Shown in pieces: positions 1 through 10,444 of a DNA stretch of 64,000 nucleotides; position 1 is the stretch's first letter, and each line of letters opens with the position of its first letter. Where the stretch lies: contig WFMF01000645.1 of assembly GCA_011033025.1 (NCBI GenBank), positions 17,478 through 81,477 of the forward strand, in the 5' to 3' direction. Origin of the DNA: Beroe forskalii. Its lineage: Eukaryota > Ctenophora > Nuda > Beroida > Beroidae. The notes under the pieces are model-generated. The model searched no databases and had not been told where the DNA came from. It saw only the letters and a list, made by a program, of their open reading frames with translations. The translations under genes were made by a program, and so were the position numbers.

Positions 1-270
1 TATTTTTACATTTTAATTACTTGTTACAACAAAGAACAATGCAAGAGTAATATCGAAGACATTGGATTGGAAATGAAGGAGTAAACAAATTGTCGCATCG
101 CAAGTAACAATTCACGCCGACGAAAGCCAACTATTTTGAAGTAAAGAATGGCATAGTTGGTAAACAAACCATCGTGAGTAAGTTGACAGAACTAAAGCAT
201 ATTATCATTGGTTAAGAAAATAAGAAGTTGATTTGCAGTCGTCTGTACAGATGGTATAGATGGTATTAAA

Positions 271-313
271 CGCCATCAACACACCATTCTAAACTATGAT
301 AATGACGTCACTC
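271..313. repeat. CRE-core foldback repeat (family A), core only
   Basis: This is the core of the commonest dispersed repeat in the window: a CATCAACACACCATTCT-like block, then TATGATAATGACGTCA. The core occurs in both orientations, and full copies (see 20704-20795) have AATAGGCGGT termini. The terminal part is not seen here. Confidence 0.6.
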
Positions 314-502
314 TTGCAACTATTCATTTTCCATTCACAACCAACAATGTTACAACTGATATGTGTGGTACTCAACGGAAGGTTTTATACCAACTTTAGA
401 ATGTTTTACGAGTCACAGGACTGACGTATAGAATGTACCCGGAACTAGGTGTGCGTTATCTGAATAATACTATCAACGACTTACCCAAAACCGTTAAGGC
501 AC

Positions 503-550
503 TGACCAATCAGCGCGCGAGTTAGAAATCAATTCGAGTGCTGATTGGTC
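503..550. repeat. CCAAT foldback repeat (family B)
   Basis: Imperfect inverted repeat. It opens with GACCAATCAGCGCGCGAGTT and closes with the complementary GAGTGCTGATTGGTC. The same hairpin recurs at 1212-1262, 25753-25800, 29402-29455 and 31515-31562, often followed by an AACTGTGGGTAAGCTAAT-like tail. Each arm carries an ATTGG/CCAAT pentamer. Confidence 0.65.
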
Positions 551-1211
551 AATGACAAATGGAACGGTGGGGAAGCTAATAAAAGTTCGTTCTACAGCAT
601 AGACTGAAGTACTGACACGTTCTTTGAAAGCCGGGAACCGGAACCCTTTTCAGAATATGAGATGGAGGCCGATCTTAGCATTAGGGTGAGTATGTAGCCT
701 CCCAAAACCAGTATCTTTTGGGAAGTCTGGCAGTGTTCCAAACTTCTTGTCACGGCACAGATTTCCGAACATGTGTTTTATGTCTATTTTCCAATGAACT
801 ATATTACAATGCTTTACATATAATAGAGTCGATTCTCAAGAACCATCTTCAAAACACTCGGCTCAAGTAAAAGACAGCTTTAAAGACCATAATATGGTGC
901 CAATATGAGATTCAATGTGAGCCCGATAATTGGTTGAAACCAATGAAAATATCGCTCAAATTCCTTGCTCATCTGTTGACACACACTCTCGTGCTGTTTG
1001 TTGATTGACGTCAAGATTTCTCAGAAAACGCTGGATGTAGGCTGCGTGTGTAAGCCAACATATATAGTATATATTGACGTGTTGAAAAGTGTACCAAAAA
1101 TGTGAGGAATTCCCGGTGATGACCGGTGATGGAAAAAAGTTGGGAGAATTCGGTCTCATGCCGGAATATATATTCATCATATAACGATGACATATCCCAC
1201 AGTGTGTTGGA

Positions 1212-1262
1212 GTTTGACCAATCAGGGCGGAGGATTTGTATGATGCTGCTCGCTGATTGGTT
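1212..1262. repeat. CCAAT foldback repeat (family B), diverged copy
   Basis: ACCAATCAGGGCGGAGGATT and the complementary GCTCGCTGATTGGTT face each other. The downstream GCAGTGCGGTGGGAAAACAA matches the tail after other family B copies. Confidence 0.5.
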
Positions 1263-1584
1263 GAAATTTGCAGTGCGGTGGGAAAACAAACACATATTTC
1301 TTCTAATGCTCCGCAGACCGCGTTGGAATGAAAAGCGGATGAGAATGACGTCAGTTTGTAAGTAAAAAGTACGGGTTGATGACTTCAGAAGGCATTTTCT
1401 TCATTTTCCCAAGAGTAGACTAGTTCAGATCTGAAAAACCTGGGAGCTCTCAACACTTTTAATGCAAAAAACACATATTTTATATTGTGAGACCTACCCG
1501 AGTGAACTGCAGCAGTACTGTGCACAAAATGGTATGTATAAATCTGCTATTGCAAAAATTCGACGAGAAAACGAGAAATATTCG

Positions 1585-2050
1585 ACTGATTGAACATAGA
1601 AAAGTCGACAAACGCGTCAAAGATACAAAACCGGCAAATGAAAATCAGTCAGAATATAATTCGGATATATATGATTGTTGGTCATGACATCTTTCATACA
1701 GCACCAGTGGTGAACCATGAACTTATTACTTAAGTTTTGTTCCAGTTCCAACTTATATAAATAAACTCTTACAAAACTACAGGTTATCATCACGAGTTGG
1801 TCTGCAAATTGAGCGATTGAGCGTAAGAATAGTTAACAAACGCCTGAAATATACAAGATTGGCAAATGAAATTCAGTCAGAATATTTCAGATTATAAAAG
1901 ATATTTATAATATATCACATCATTCATACAGCATGACTGGTGAACCATGATACTTAAGTTTTGTTCCAGTTCCAACTTATTCAACTTACATAAATAAACT
2001 CTTACAAAACTGCAGGTTATTATCACGACATGGTCTGCAAATCTAAACTG
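1585..2050. repeat. tandem duplication, unit about 230 bp, two copies
   Basis: Two adjacent, diverged copies run from about 1585 and about 1811. Shared landmarks are CAAATGAAA(T)TCAGTCAGAATAT, CTTAAGTTTTGTTCCAGTTC and AATAAACTCTTACAAAACT, each offset by 230-232 bp. No coding content. Confidence 0.75.
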
Positions 2051-2989
2051 TTCTCAAGTTCTTATATTAAATATTATTTGCAAACCTAAACATCTAAACG
2101 TGCAGGGTGTTCACTGTTCGTAGACGGTCAAATGAGCGATTATATAGATATATATGAATTGAAACATCGAATATATTGGGTAGAGAGCAAGGAGAGGTTG
2201 TTTTGGTGTCTCGGCTGATTCCAAGACACTCCTTACAATTAACATCATGTAACGAAATAACAAATATTCAGAATTCACTCATCTGATCTGCACCTATCTT
2301 TCAATTCTGCAGTCGTTGGATTTAAAGCAGTTTGAAACAGGCTTTATTTCCAGACGGCCATGCCATGATATATGCCATATATTGTCAAAGAAAGGCGGAC
2401 AAAATGCTAGAACTTTTAATACGATCTCAGATATGCGTGACTAGACAGATGGTGAACTTCTGTGTCGCATGATTCGTTTGAAAAATATTGCTTTGCAAAA
2501 CTAGTTCATATAATATTTAAGACTTGAATATTTCGCTTTCTTAAATATGAAAAGCAATGATTGGACTCATGATATAATTGAAAGGCGATGGGGTTGACAT
2601 CATTATTATAGAGGATAGTGGTAAGTCAGTGACGATTCTAGGGTTTACACACAAGATCAATCGACTAGAAATAACAGCATCGATTATATGAAATCATCCA
2701 AGCAAAGCAATATAATACACAATAATAAACCTTAATATGCCCACATCAGCCAATACCAAGCGGATCCTGTAAGGAAAGCCCAGAGGAGAAAATACAAACT
2801 TAAACATCACAAACATACAATTTAAATCCCTGATAATGACGTCACTAAATAACCATTTGTTTACCAATAAACAACATATATATTACCGATATATTGGGAA
2901 TGAGACCTTCCAATAAATAATGAATATACCAGAGCCACCCTAATATATATAAAAGTACCAGGAAGGACGTAAGACGGGAAACAGGCGAT

Positions 2990-3040
2990 TCAGAGTGACG
3001 TCATTATCATGGTTTAGAGTGTAGAGTTGATGAGCGTTTA
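2990..3040. repeat. CRE-core foldback repeat (family A), core only
   Basis: GTGACGTCATTATCATGG followed by TTTAGAGTGTAGAGTTGATG, the reverse orientation of the 271-313 copy. Confidence 0.6.
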
Positions 3041-3210
3041 ACAGCCAAGTATTCGTATGTGTGAATCGGTAAATCCAAGTTTATAATATTACACAGTCTC
3101 CAGTATATATATAAATCGTTAATTACAATTCAGTGGTATTTACAGGGCACAATTTTACTACAATTGTACTCTAGCAGTATATTTACACTGTGCTTGGAAT
3201 GCTGACAATT

Positions 3211-3290
3211 TCATTGGAATTACAGGAATTTCACTGGGATTACAGTGAAATTTCACTGGGATTACAGTGAAATTTCACAGGACAATTACA
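3211..3290. repeat. short tandem repeat
   Basis: About three diverged copies of a roughly 25-bp unit containing TTTCACTGGGATTACAGTGA. The unit is itself partly palindromic (TCACT/AGTGA). Confidence 0.7.
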
Positions 3291-3635
3291 TCGAGATTAT
3301 ACAGCAGTCAGTGATATGGGTTACACTTCAATGACACGGCTATTTCACATGAACACACAGATCAGAAAATAAATAATTAATCAATTCCGCTTTACTTTTG
3401 GAACGACTACAGTGACTCCAGTTTCAAGAGTAGAATCTAGTAAACTAGTAAACTTTACCATAAATTCCAAAGAATTCTTACCGCTATAAAGACGTAAACG
3501 ATTGAAGCATTACGTAGTTTGAGGTGAAATTAACAGTTGCGGGGGCGGTTATGATTGCTCAATTTGGGGCATTTATCCTTACGAACCCCAAATAAAATTT
3601 CGTCTCAAAATCATTTGTTTTAATCAAAGACTCAC

Positions 3636-3672
3636 CATGAAGATTAGGATCCATGAAGTCAGTCAGTGCAAC
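3636..3672 (-). CDS. candidate 37-nt coding exon, gene unknown
   Basis: On the minus strand a 37-nt open segment lies between a good acceptor (AATGTTTCAG) and a consensus donor (G|GTGAGT). Read in the first frame it gives VALTDFMDPNLH. I do not recognise a family and could not find a partner exon with compatible phase nearby; the open segment at about 4118-4193 does not join it in frame. It could be a microexon of a gene lying further left, or chance. Confidence 0.25.
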
Positions 3673-4229
3673 CTGAAACATTAATAAAAGAGTTTAAAAC
3701 CAGCCTGAAAAAAATTATAGAGGAGTATGAACCCAGGAGAAACATTCATAAGGAGTGGAAATCCAGCCGCGTATGTGCGCAGATCGCTTGAATGATGGAA
3801 GGATTGATAAAGACTTTTTATAAATCCCTCTATCAATTCATCGAACTCCATTCTACAGACATATGCGTAAATTCTGAGAAAAATGGTTGTAAATCATGGA
3901 ACGGACATTTAATTTCAAAATTTCCCGATTCTCATGATGAGCTATAATTTCTACAAGAAATCGTTTATCGTAATGGTAATATCGAAGTGCACACAAAAAC
4001 ACATCCAAGCTTGAAACACAGAAATATGATTCAAACACAGAAATATGATTGGAATGACTGGAATATTTCTTAAATATTTGAAATAATGCTTGAAACAATA
4101 CTTGAAATGATGGTTGACAATACCTGAAGCAGAAGCGTAGAAAGGAATCTGATTTACCATTCCAAGTGACCGCAGCACCTTATCTCGACACATTTACACC
4201 CTACAGCGGGTAGTAAGTTAATATTAGCT

Positions 4230-4350
4230 ATCAACTAACGAATGGGGTGTTTTTTCGAAAATTATAACACGAGGAGTTAGCCGAGTGAGACAATTATCGA
4301 TAACACACGATCCGTGAGCGAGTTGATTGTATATTAGCACCAAAATAATA
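4230..4350. repeat. foldback repeat (family C)
   Basis: Inverted repeat with arms ACTAACGAATGGGGTGTTTT and CACACGATCCGTGAGCGAGTT around a TTATAACACGAGGAGTTAGC centre. It matches 28945-29060 over its whole length, with conserved CACGAGG, AGCCGAG and TCGATA blocks, so it is a dispersed miniature element. No coding capacity. Confidence 0.65.
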
Positions 4351-7300
4351 CTGTCCCCGCAGGACTGTATAATATCGACACATTTTTACCCAGCAGAGCT
4401 TCAGGAGGTCAAAAAATCAAATAGTTGACTTGGAGGGCGATATAAAGTTGCACAACTTGCAAAAATCAAAACAAAGAATTTCACAAAACTCGACAGTTTC
4501 CGGGCATCAAAAATGCGCACCCGGATATACGCCAAACTCGGGAGAAAGAACACAAGTTCCGCGGACCAACAAGACATAATGTACGTGTAGAACACTCAGT
4601 CCAGATTTCTGAGAGTTGGATGTTCCCTACCCAGCTTTAACCAACGGAGAACGATAACGACACGTCACGTGATTGCAGCGACCAATCAGAACGCAGCATG
4701 CAGGTCACGTGACTTGAACAGCCAATCAGGAGCTGGAAACAGAGTCACGTGATCGGTATCGCGTGACGTCACGTGGGGTTGAGTTAGAGTGCTAAGCTGT
4801 CAACAGCTCTACGAGAGGGAGAGAGAGGTACATTGCAAAGCGGAGAGCTTTTAACATTCTATATTAATATAGTTTGTTAATGCAATTCTAAAATAAGAGC
4901 CAGAGGAAGAGTATAAATTTATATAAATTGGTAAATTTGTTCATATATTATGAAAACTTGGAGTAAATAATATATATAAACCTATTTTTATTAGAGGTTG
5001 ATGGACTGCATTAATGAAAAAAATGGTGGTGGTTCGGCTGCTTGAAATGTGTTTTTATAATGAACTTCGGAGCAAGTAATATAATAAAACGTTACTAATA
5101 TGACTAATTGAGATCTGTTCACTCGACGCGAGGTTAGAAAAGGTAAGAATATGGAGAGCACATCTTTCCTGTTTCGTTTCAGAGAAATTGCTCAAGGTGA
5201 TCAATAAGAGAATTTGTTGATCGGTTCACCTCATATTCTCCCCTTAATATTTCCCCCTTAATATATTGCGACAGTGCACTTATATAATGAGAGCAACGAC
5301 TGGTCTGCGATCAGATAATTTGATGCTGAAATTCGAACAAAAATATATGCGCTTAAACGTTATTATGCTTTCACATTGACGTAGAAAAATAAATTTTGCA
5401 TTTATAAAAAAACAAAAAACAAATGCGTGAGGTTCATAAAATGCAGTTATGATGGATGATTTCGGTAGCAAGCTTTTGATTTGAAACTAAAAATAAAAAT
5501 ATGAGATTGAAATTTCTACGCTATTAGAATTTCAAAATTTAAAAAACAATGCGAACGAAGAAAACCACGAATAAATGCAAACCCGTTTCCAACAAATAAT
5601 AATAAAAGGAGAAAAACTCTTTCTTGCCGTAAATCAAATCCATTGTGACGCTTCAGACTACAAGGAAATTTGATATTTTGTTTTAAATTCGTAAGTAAGG
5701 GATGCAAAATATCATGTTTGAATCGAACTCCTAAAAAACTGGAAAGACTTAACTTAATAAATTCCTAAGAAATACAGGGTTCCTAAGAAATACAGGATTC
5801 TACGCGACACTCTACCTCTCTACAGTATCGCCAGCATGATGATTTTAGATACATTGAAGCGAGCTAAGATACATTGGATACAGGAATAAGAAAAGTGCTA
5901 CATTTAGCTGCTCGAGGACGTTGACGTATGGCTCTTTTGTCCGCTGGTTTCTTTAAAAAAAGACTAAGAAATCAACTTCATTCTACAAACTGCTGTAGAG
6001 CCATACGTAATGGTATTTTCTCATATGGTGTTCATAATGAAGCATACTATTGCGTTGGAGATAAGATATTCTAAGTAAAAGAATTCGTAAATCATTTTGA
6101 CAGAAAAGTCTGAGATTCAAGTAGCAACAACAGTGAAACATGAAATTAATGGTCAAGTTTAGGGCAAATTGAATATTCAGAAATCACAAACGCATGTTTT
6201 GGCTTTTTGGGCTGCTTGCCAGATGTCACAATGATACGACACACAGAAGTAAGAGAATAAGCAACTTTTGAATATTTCATGAAACTGATCAGAATATGTT
6301 AACGTAGTCCTCATGAGAACACGCGATATCAAAGCTAGTAAGGTCGTCGTTATCAACGCAGCTGCAATCAGAGACCATTGACCAAAGCGCATGAGATTTG
6401 GGAGTTGATGCATGCAATTGAATAATGGATACCTTACGGGAGTCCAAAAATGTAATCGAAGCAAGTGGATCTACATGGAATTTTCGCGAAACCAGCAAAG
6501 AATTGACGACGTAATGTAAGAAAGGAATATACAGAAATCGATAAAAATACCAAATAATCATAAATATCTGAATTGAGACCAGTTATAACTTATAGTTTAC
6601 TGCAACTGGAATGAAACGAATGATGGATACAACGTTCAAAATAAACCTTTAACATTGTAACATATATACTGCCAAACGGGGGATAGGGGTATCATTAGAA
6701 TGATAAGTTAACCATACTTGACCTCCTAATTATGAACACAACAAGCAAACTTCAACTTTTTTCATGATGGTTACCCGATTCATTGTCAGCGATGACAAAA
6801 ACTGTATAAAGTTCCTATTATATCGACTTGGCTCCCGCTACTTCAGATCAATAGCGACCACTGCTCCTTTATCACAATTTTTGCGCTGAGTACGATCATT
6901 ACAATAACACTTGCGCGCGGCGTCATGTGCGATTTTCTGCAGTATCATCGGGTTGTGTGCGCGGCGTGCTTCGCTGGAACGATTTATTGATTAAATCATA
7001 ATGCCATTATTTGCCAAGCCACTAGCATATCAATTTAATGAATAATATAATACCAATTTCATCGAAATTATGATGAATTCAAAGCCACCTTGCTAAACAC
7101 GATAGTACGGTACTTATACTGTACATCTGCATCTATGTTCCTGTAACGAAACGCTGCGCGCGTCTTTTATCCAGAGCTACAGTGTCGTGCTTGCCGAGCC
7201 GCGCACTTTTTACGCCAAATCAAGGCCTTGGTTAAAGCCAGGGCTGAGTAATTTCTGCATTGACCGCTGCTAAGACTTATAAATTAATCACAATCTTCTG

Positions 7301-7776
7301 GCTTTGTATTTTGTATTTGGTATTGCAGACAAGATTGTTTTAAACTTTGATATCCCATGTCTTTTTTTTCAATATAAATCATTGTCTGGCGCGAGGGGGT
7401 CAGGCAACGCCTGACAAATAAATCATAAATGATTGAAAAAGCTACCCATATTTAAGTTAACATGAACAGTAGTTGTATTTGTTACTTGAACATGTGATCG
7501 TTATTATTTTTAAAGCACCACCCTCGTTGATTATGTACTTGGTAAACCCAGAACCACCCCATATTAATGCCCTTTGATTTGACCAGCTGATGCTTTGAAT
7601 TTTCTGTTGCACCAGGCAAAAGTTTCTTAGATGAAGTTTAAGTTTATAAACTAACAAGTAACATACTTCATCTTCAGGTTGAGGATGCAAATTGCGATGC
7701 ATCCAGCCCAACAACATGGTTGCTGTTCTCTGTGTCAACACATAACCTTTAATTCCATTATATTATTTTTGCTATC
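4351..7776. other. non-coding region without a supported gene
   Basis: AT-rich, with scattered short open frames and no recognisable domain. A partial CCAAT/CACGTG-rich stretch lies at 4660-4770 (several TCACGTGA motifs). A minus-strand open segment at 6289-6561 shows no family match and weak splice signals. Another at about 7690-7735 ends in GATGAA|GTATGT and could be an exon, but has a poor acceptor. Confidence 0.5.
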
Positions 7777-8790
7777 ACATAATAATAATAATAATAATAA
7801 TAATTGTACTTTAGGAACACTACTTTTAAGGCTAGCTTATACTCAGCAGTGTTAAATGGCTATAACCAAAACGTCAAAACTGATAAATATTACCTCAAAA
7901 AAGTGCTTACTGTAAACATCAGTTAAGAATTATTGAAAATAAGTATAAAACCCAGTGAAAATGTAAAACCATCACCTAAAATTAATTATAAGAAGCAAAG
8001 TTCCGAAAATTACTTTGTCAGATTCATAGTCTCAGATATTGAAAGCTCAAAAAGGTAGGTTTTCAAACGTTTTTTGAACAAATCAATGCTAGGAGCTGAG
8101 GTGATGTGGTTTGGTAGGCTATTGAAAAAAGTTTGGGACCAACAAAAGAGAAGCTCCTGACCAAACCTTGTGTTCATTGAGGGAATAAGCAGTCTTGGTG
8201 TATAACCTTGATAAGAGTAACTGAACATATCCTGGATATAGATTGGTGCAAGACCATTGATAGCTTTGTATGACAAAAGTGCTATTTTGAAATTATACGC
8301 TTCTTGACTTGGAGCCAGTGAAGGTTATGGAGGTCATCACCTACATGATCATATTTATATTTGCCAGAAACCAGTTTAGCAGCAGAGTTTTGAATGATTT
8401 GCAATTGATTCAGAAGTCTTTCAGCAACACCATAATACAAACAGTTGCAATAATCCAAACAAGATATTACCATGCTGTTTACTACTAATTTCATCTGATC
8501 CTTTGTGAGTAGGAACCGGACCTTGCAAAGATTTCGGTATGAAAGGAGTTCTTTTTCAGAGTTGTAATGTGCTTTTCAAGTGATAATCTTTGGTCCAGCT
8601 GGACCCCAAGATTCTTGAAAACTGACTGGAATCTGATAGTTGTGCCACTAAGAAGATTCACACCATTAATGATAATCTGTTGGAGAATGCCACTTGAACC
8701 AAACACTATGATCTGAGTCTTAGGTTCATTCAGTTGCAGATAATAATCCTCTTGGATTGGCAGAAACTCTGATTCAGAATGAAGGTTATC
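7777..8790 (-). mobile_element. 5'-truncated non-LTR retrotransposon (LINE, CR1/L2/Jockey-like)
   Basis: Minus-strand fragments read through the C-terminal part of a LINE reverse transcriptase. In order they are LNEPKTQIIVFG, a FKNLGVQLDQRLSLEKHI block, then VNSMVISCLDYCNCLYYG, LLNQLQIIQNSAAKLV, LHNLHWLQVKKRI, YKAINGLAPIYI, FNSLPNHITSAPSIDLF and KTYLFEL. This order is typical of the thumb and C-terminal region of CR1/L2/Jockey-clade elements. The copy starts inside the RT palm (5' truncated, as usual for target-primed insertion). Frame changes separate the HI block from VNS and HWLQV from YKAI. The 3' end meets a (TTA)n run at 7777-7803, consistent with a microsatellite tail. Dead copy. Confidence 0.85.
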
Positions 8791-9284
8791 AACTTGGTTG
8801 GCTTGAATGTATAAAGATCACTATTACAAATGAAATAAACACACATCAACGGCATGATATAATTTTGTGTGATATCTTCTATTGGCTATAAGCGGTATAC
8901 ACAATACAGTCTGCCTCAATCATGTCACAAAACTAACTGAATGGAATATGGGAGATGGTGCATATTCATCACTTATACTTAATCTACTGCACTGGAAAAT
9001 TTACTTGTACTTAAGTCCTATCAGTGCATTAGTTTGCTAGAACAATGTATGTGAGGAAAATGAAAATACATTTGAGAACCAGCTTTGCTTCTTTAACTCA
9101 GAATATCCCTCAGTGGTTGAGCCACACAATAACTACACTGGTCTGTGCATCGTTGTTTCTCAGCAAAATTTTTGAGATTGAACCTATCTTTTTTGTTGTG
9201 ACTTGTCATATTTTCACCCTTTTTCCATTTAAATCTTTGTGGGTGTGTTTATTTTCATGATGATAAGTACAATCAAATTTGAGA
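8791..9284. other. upstream region of the CEP170-like gene
   Basis: No repeat or exon recognised. An in-frame stop (TAA at 9264) lies just upstream of the chosen ATG at 9285, so this stretch is 5' UTR/promoter or the end of an upstream intron. No clear TATA box or initiator could be assigned. Confidence 0.4.
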
Positions 9285-10444
9285 ATGCCAGCTGGAGAAG
9301 AACCTCCAGGATGGATCTTAAAGTCATGGAACTGTCAATTTGAACTGACCAATGTTACAACAACCTTTGGCAAAGAAGATTCTGATTGCCTGATTCCTGT
9401 GAGTTGGACAAATAATTAAGGGGCCTGCCATCCATAAAGGATGTCCACATGTTTTTCAAATTATCTTTTAGCAATATGTTATTATTATTTGTTAAACGTA
9501 TTCATTTCAGTTTCGAAGTGTGAGCAAGCACCATGCTGTCATTACTTGGGATGCAAAGAAACAACAGTATAAAATAAAAGAAGCTCCATTCTCACTTGGG
9601 GTAAGTGAATTTTGATGTTATATAATGAGACATATGATAGTCAATTACTAAAATTCTAATTTAGGCAGACAATTATACTTTTTTTTGGATATTTGCATCT
9701 GTGAAAGCATCAAGTTTACTGCTATTTGTGTTCATATTGATAAATTTAACTTTATTGTGTTGATGACCTTACAGGGAACAATTAATGATGAAATTAACAT
9801 TCTTTCTTTTCAGACATTTGTCAATGACTCTCGTATTGGAGTAAGAACTATCATCATAACACTTGGGGACACTGTTCGCTTTGGAGCAGATATCCTTTTG
9901 AACTAATTAACAAGTTCATAATGATATAATGTAGTTCTTTGTACTACTATGATAGAATTTAAAATATGATTTATAACAAAGGCTTCATCTCTTGTTAATG
10001 TTAGATTGTAGACTCATAGTTTTCTATGGAATACCCTGTATAAATTTCAAACATGTCAATTACAGCCAGTTGAAAAATATTTTGCAAATCTCATACAATA
10101 TTTCCCTTAACCCCTGTGTACATTCCCCAACTTTCCGAATTGAAATCAAAGAGAAAGAAAAGGACTTCTCAACACCAAGAAAAACCCTTTCAACAGTTCA
10201 TGATATTGAGGTAGGCATTGAATATTACAAAGCTTGTGAAAATCATTGATGTGATGCATGTATTCAGCATCATGGAACTGAGGACGATTTAGCATTTGTT
10301 TTCAAATCATCATTAATAACTTAATATCAATTTGAGAAGGAAGAAGTTGAAGAATGGCCAGAGAAGAGACAATCCCAAACTATTGCATCTAACAATTCCC
10401 AGTTTGTAGTCACACCGTTATCCAACAACTCTCCCCATGTCAAG
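9285..10444 (+). CDS. CEP170-like: FHA-domain exons of the CEP170-like gene
   Basis: Five exons encode an N-terminal forkhead-associated (phosphothreonine-binding) domain. Visible signatures are FGKEDSDCLIP, then RSVSKHHAVITWD (FHA Ser/His core), SLG joined to TFVNDSRI, and ITLGDTVRFGADS. These match CEP170 position for position as I recall it: GRED, RSVDKQHAVI, SLNGTFVND, VIRFGYDS. The ATG at 9285 follows an in-frame stop and sits where CEP170 starts, about 9 residues before the conserved Trp. Introns are at 9399-9510, 9601-9813, 9890-10121 (AT-AC type, see separate entry) and 10211-10336. The acceptor before the last exon could equally be 3 nt downstream (10340). The domain is complete and unbroken. 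Confidence 0.85.

Larger units (their letters stand above)
1..3635. other. non-coding 5' flank
   Basis: AT-rich sequence with no exon I can support. It holds dispersed foldback repeats (271-313, 503-550, 1212-1262, 2990-3040), a 230-bp tandem duplication (1585-2050) and a short GGATTACAGTGAAATTTCACT-like tandem stretch near 3211-3290. The open frames here are short and lack family signatures. Confidence 0.6.

Noticed and set aside
4118-4193. Minus-strand open segment CRDKVLRSLGMVNQIPFYAS with a GTATTG donor
   Set aside because: It cannot be joined in frame to the 3636-3672 candidate and has no recognisable family; left unannotated.
6289-6561. 90-codon minus-strand frame with a soluble-looking composition
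   Set aside because: No family match, weak splice signals and ordinary AT-rich base composition.
7690-7735. Minus-strand segment reading TATMLLGWMHRNLHPQPEDE before a GTATGT donor
   Set aside because: The acceptor side lacks a pyrimidine tract and no partner exon was found; could be chance.
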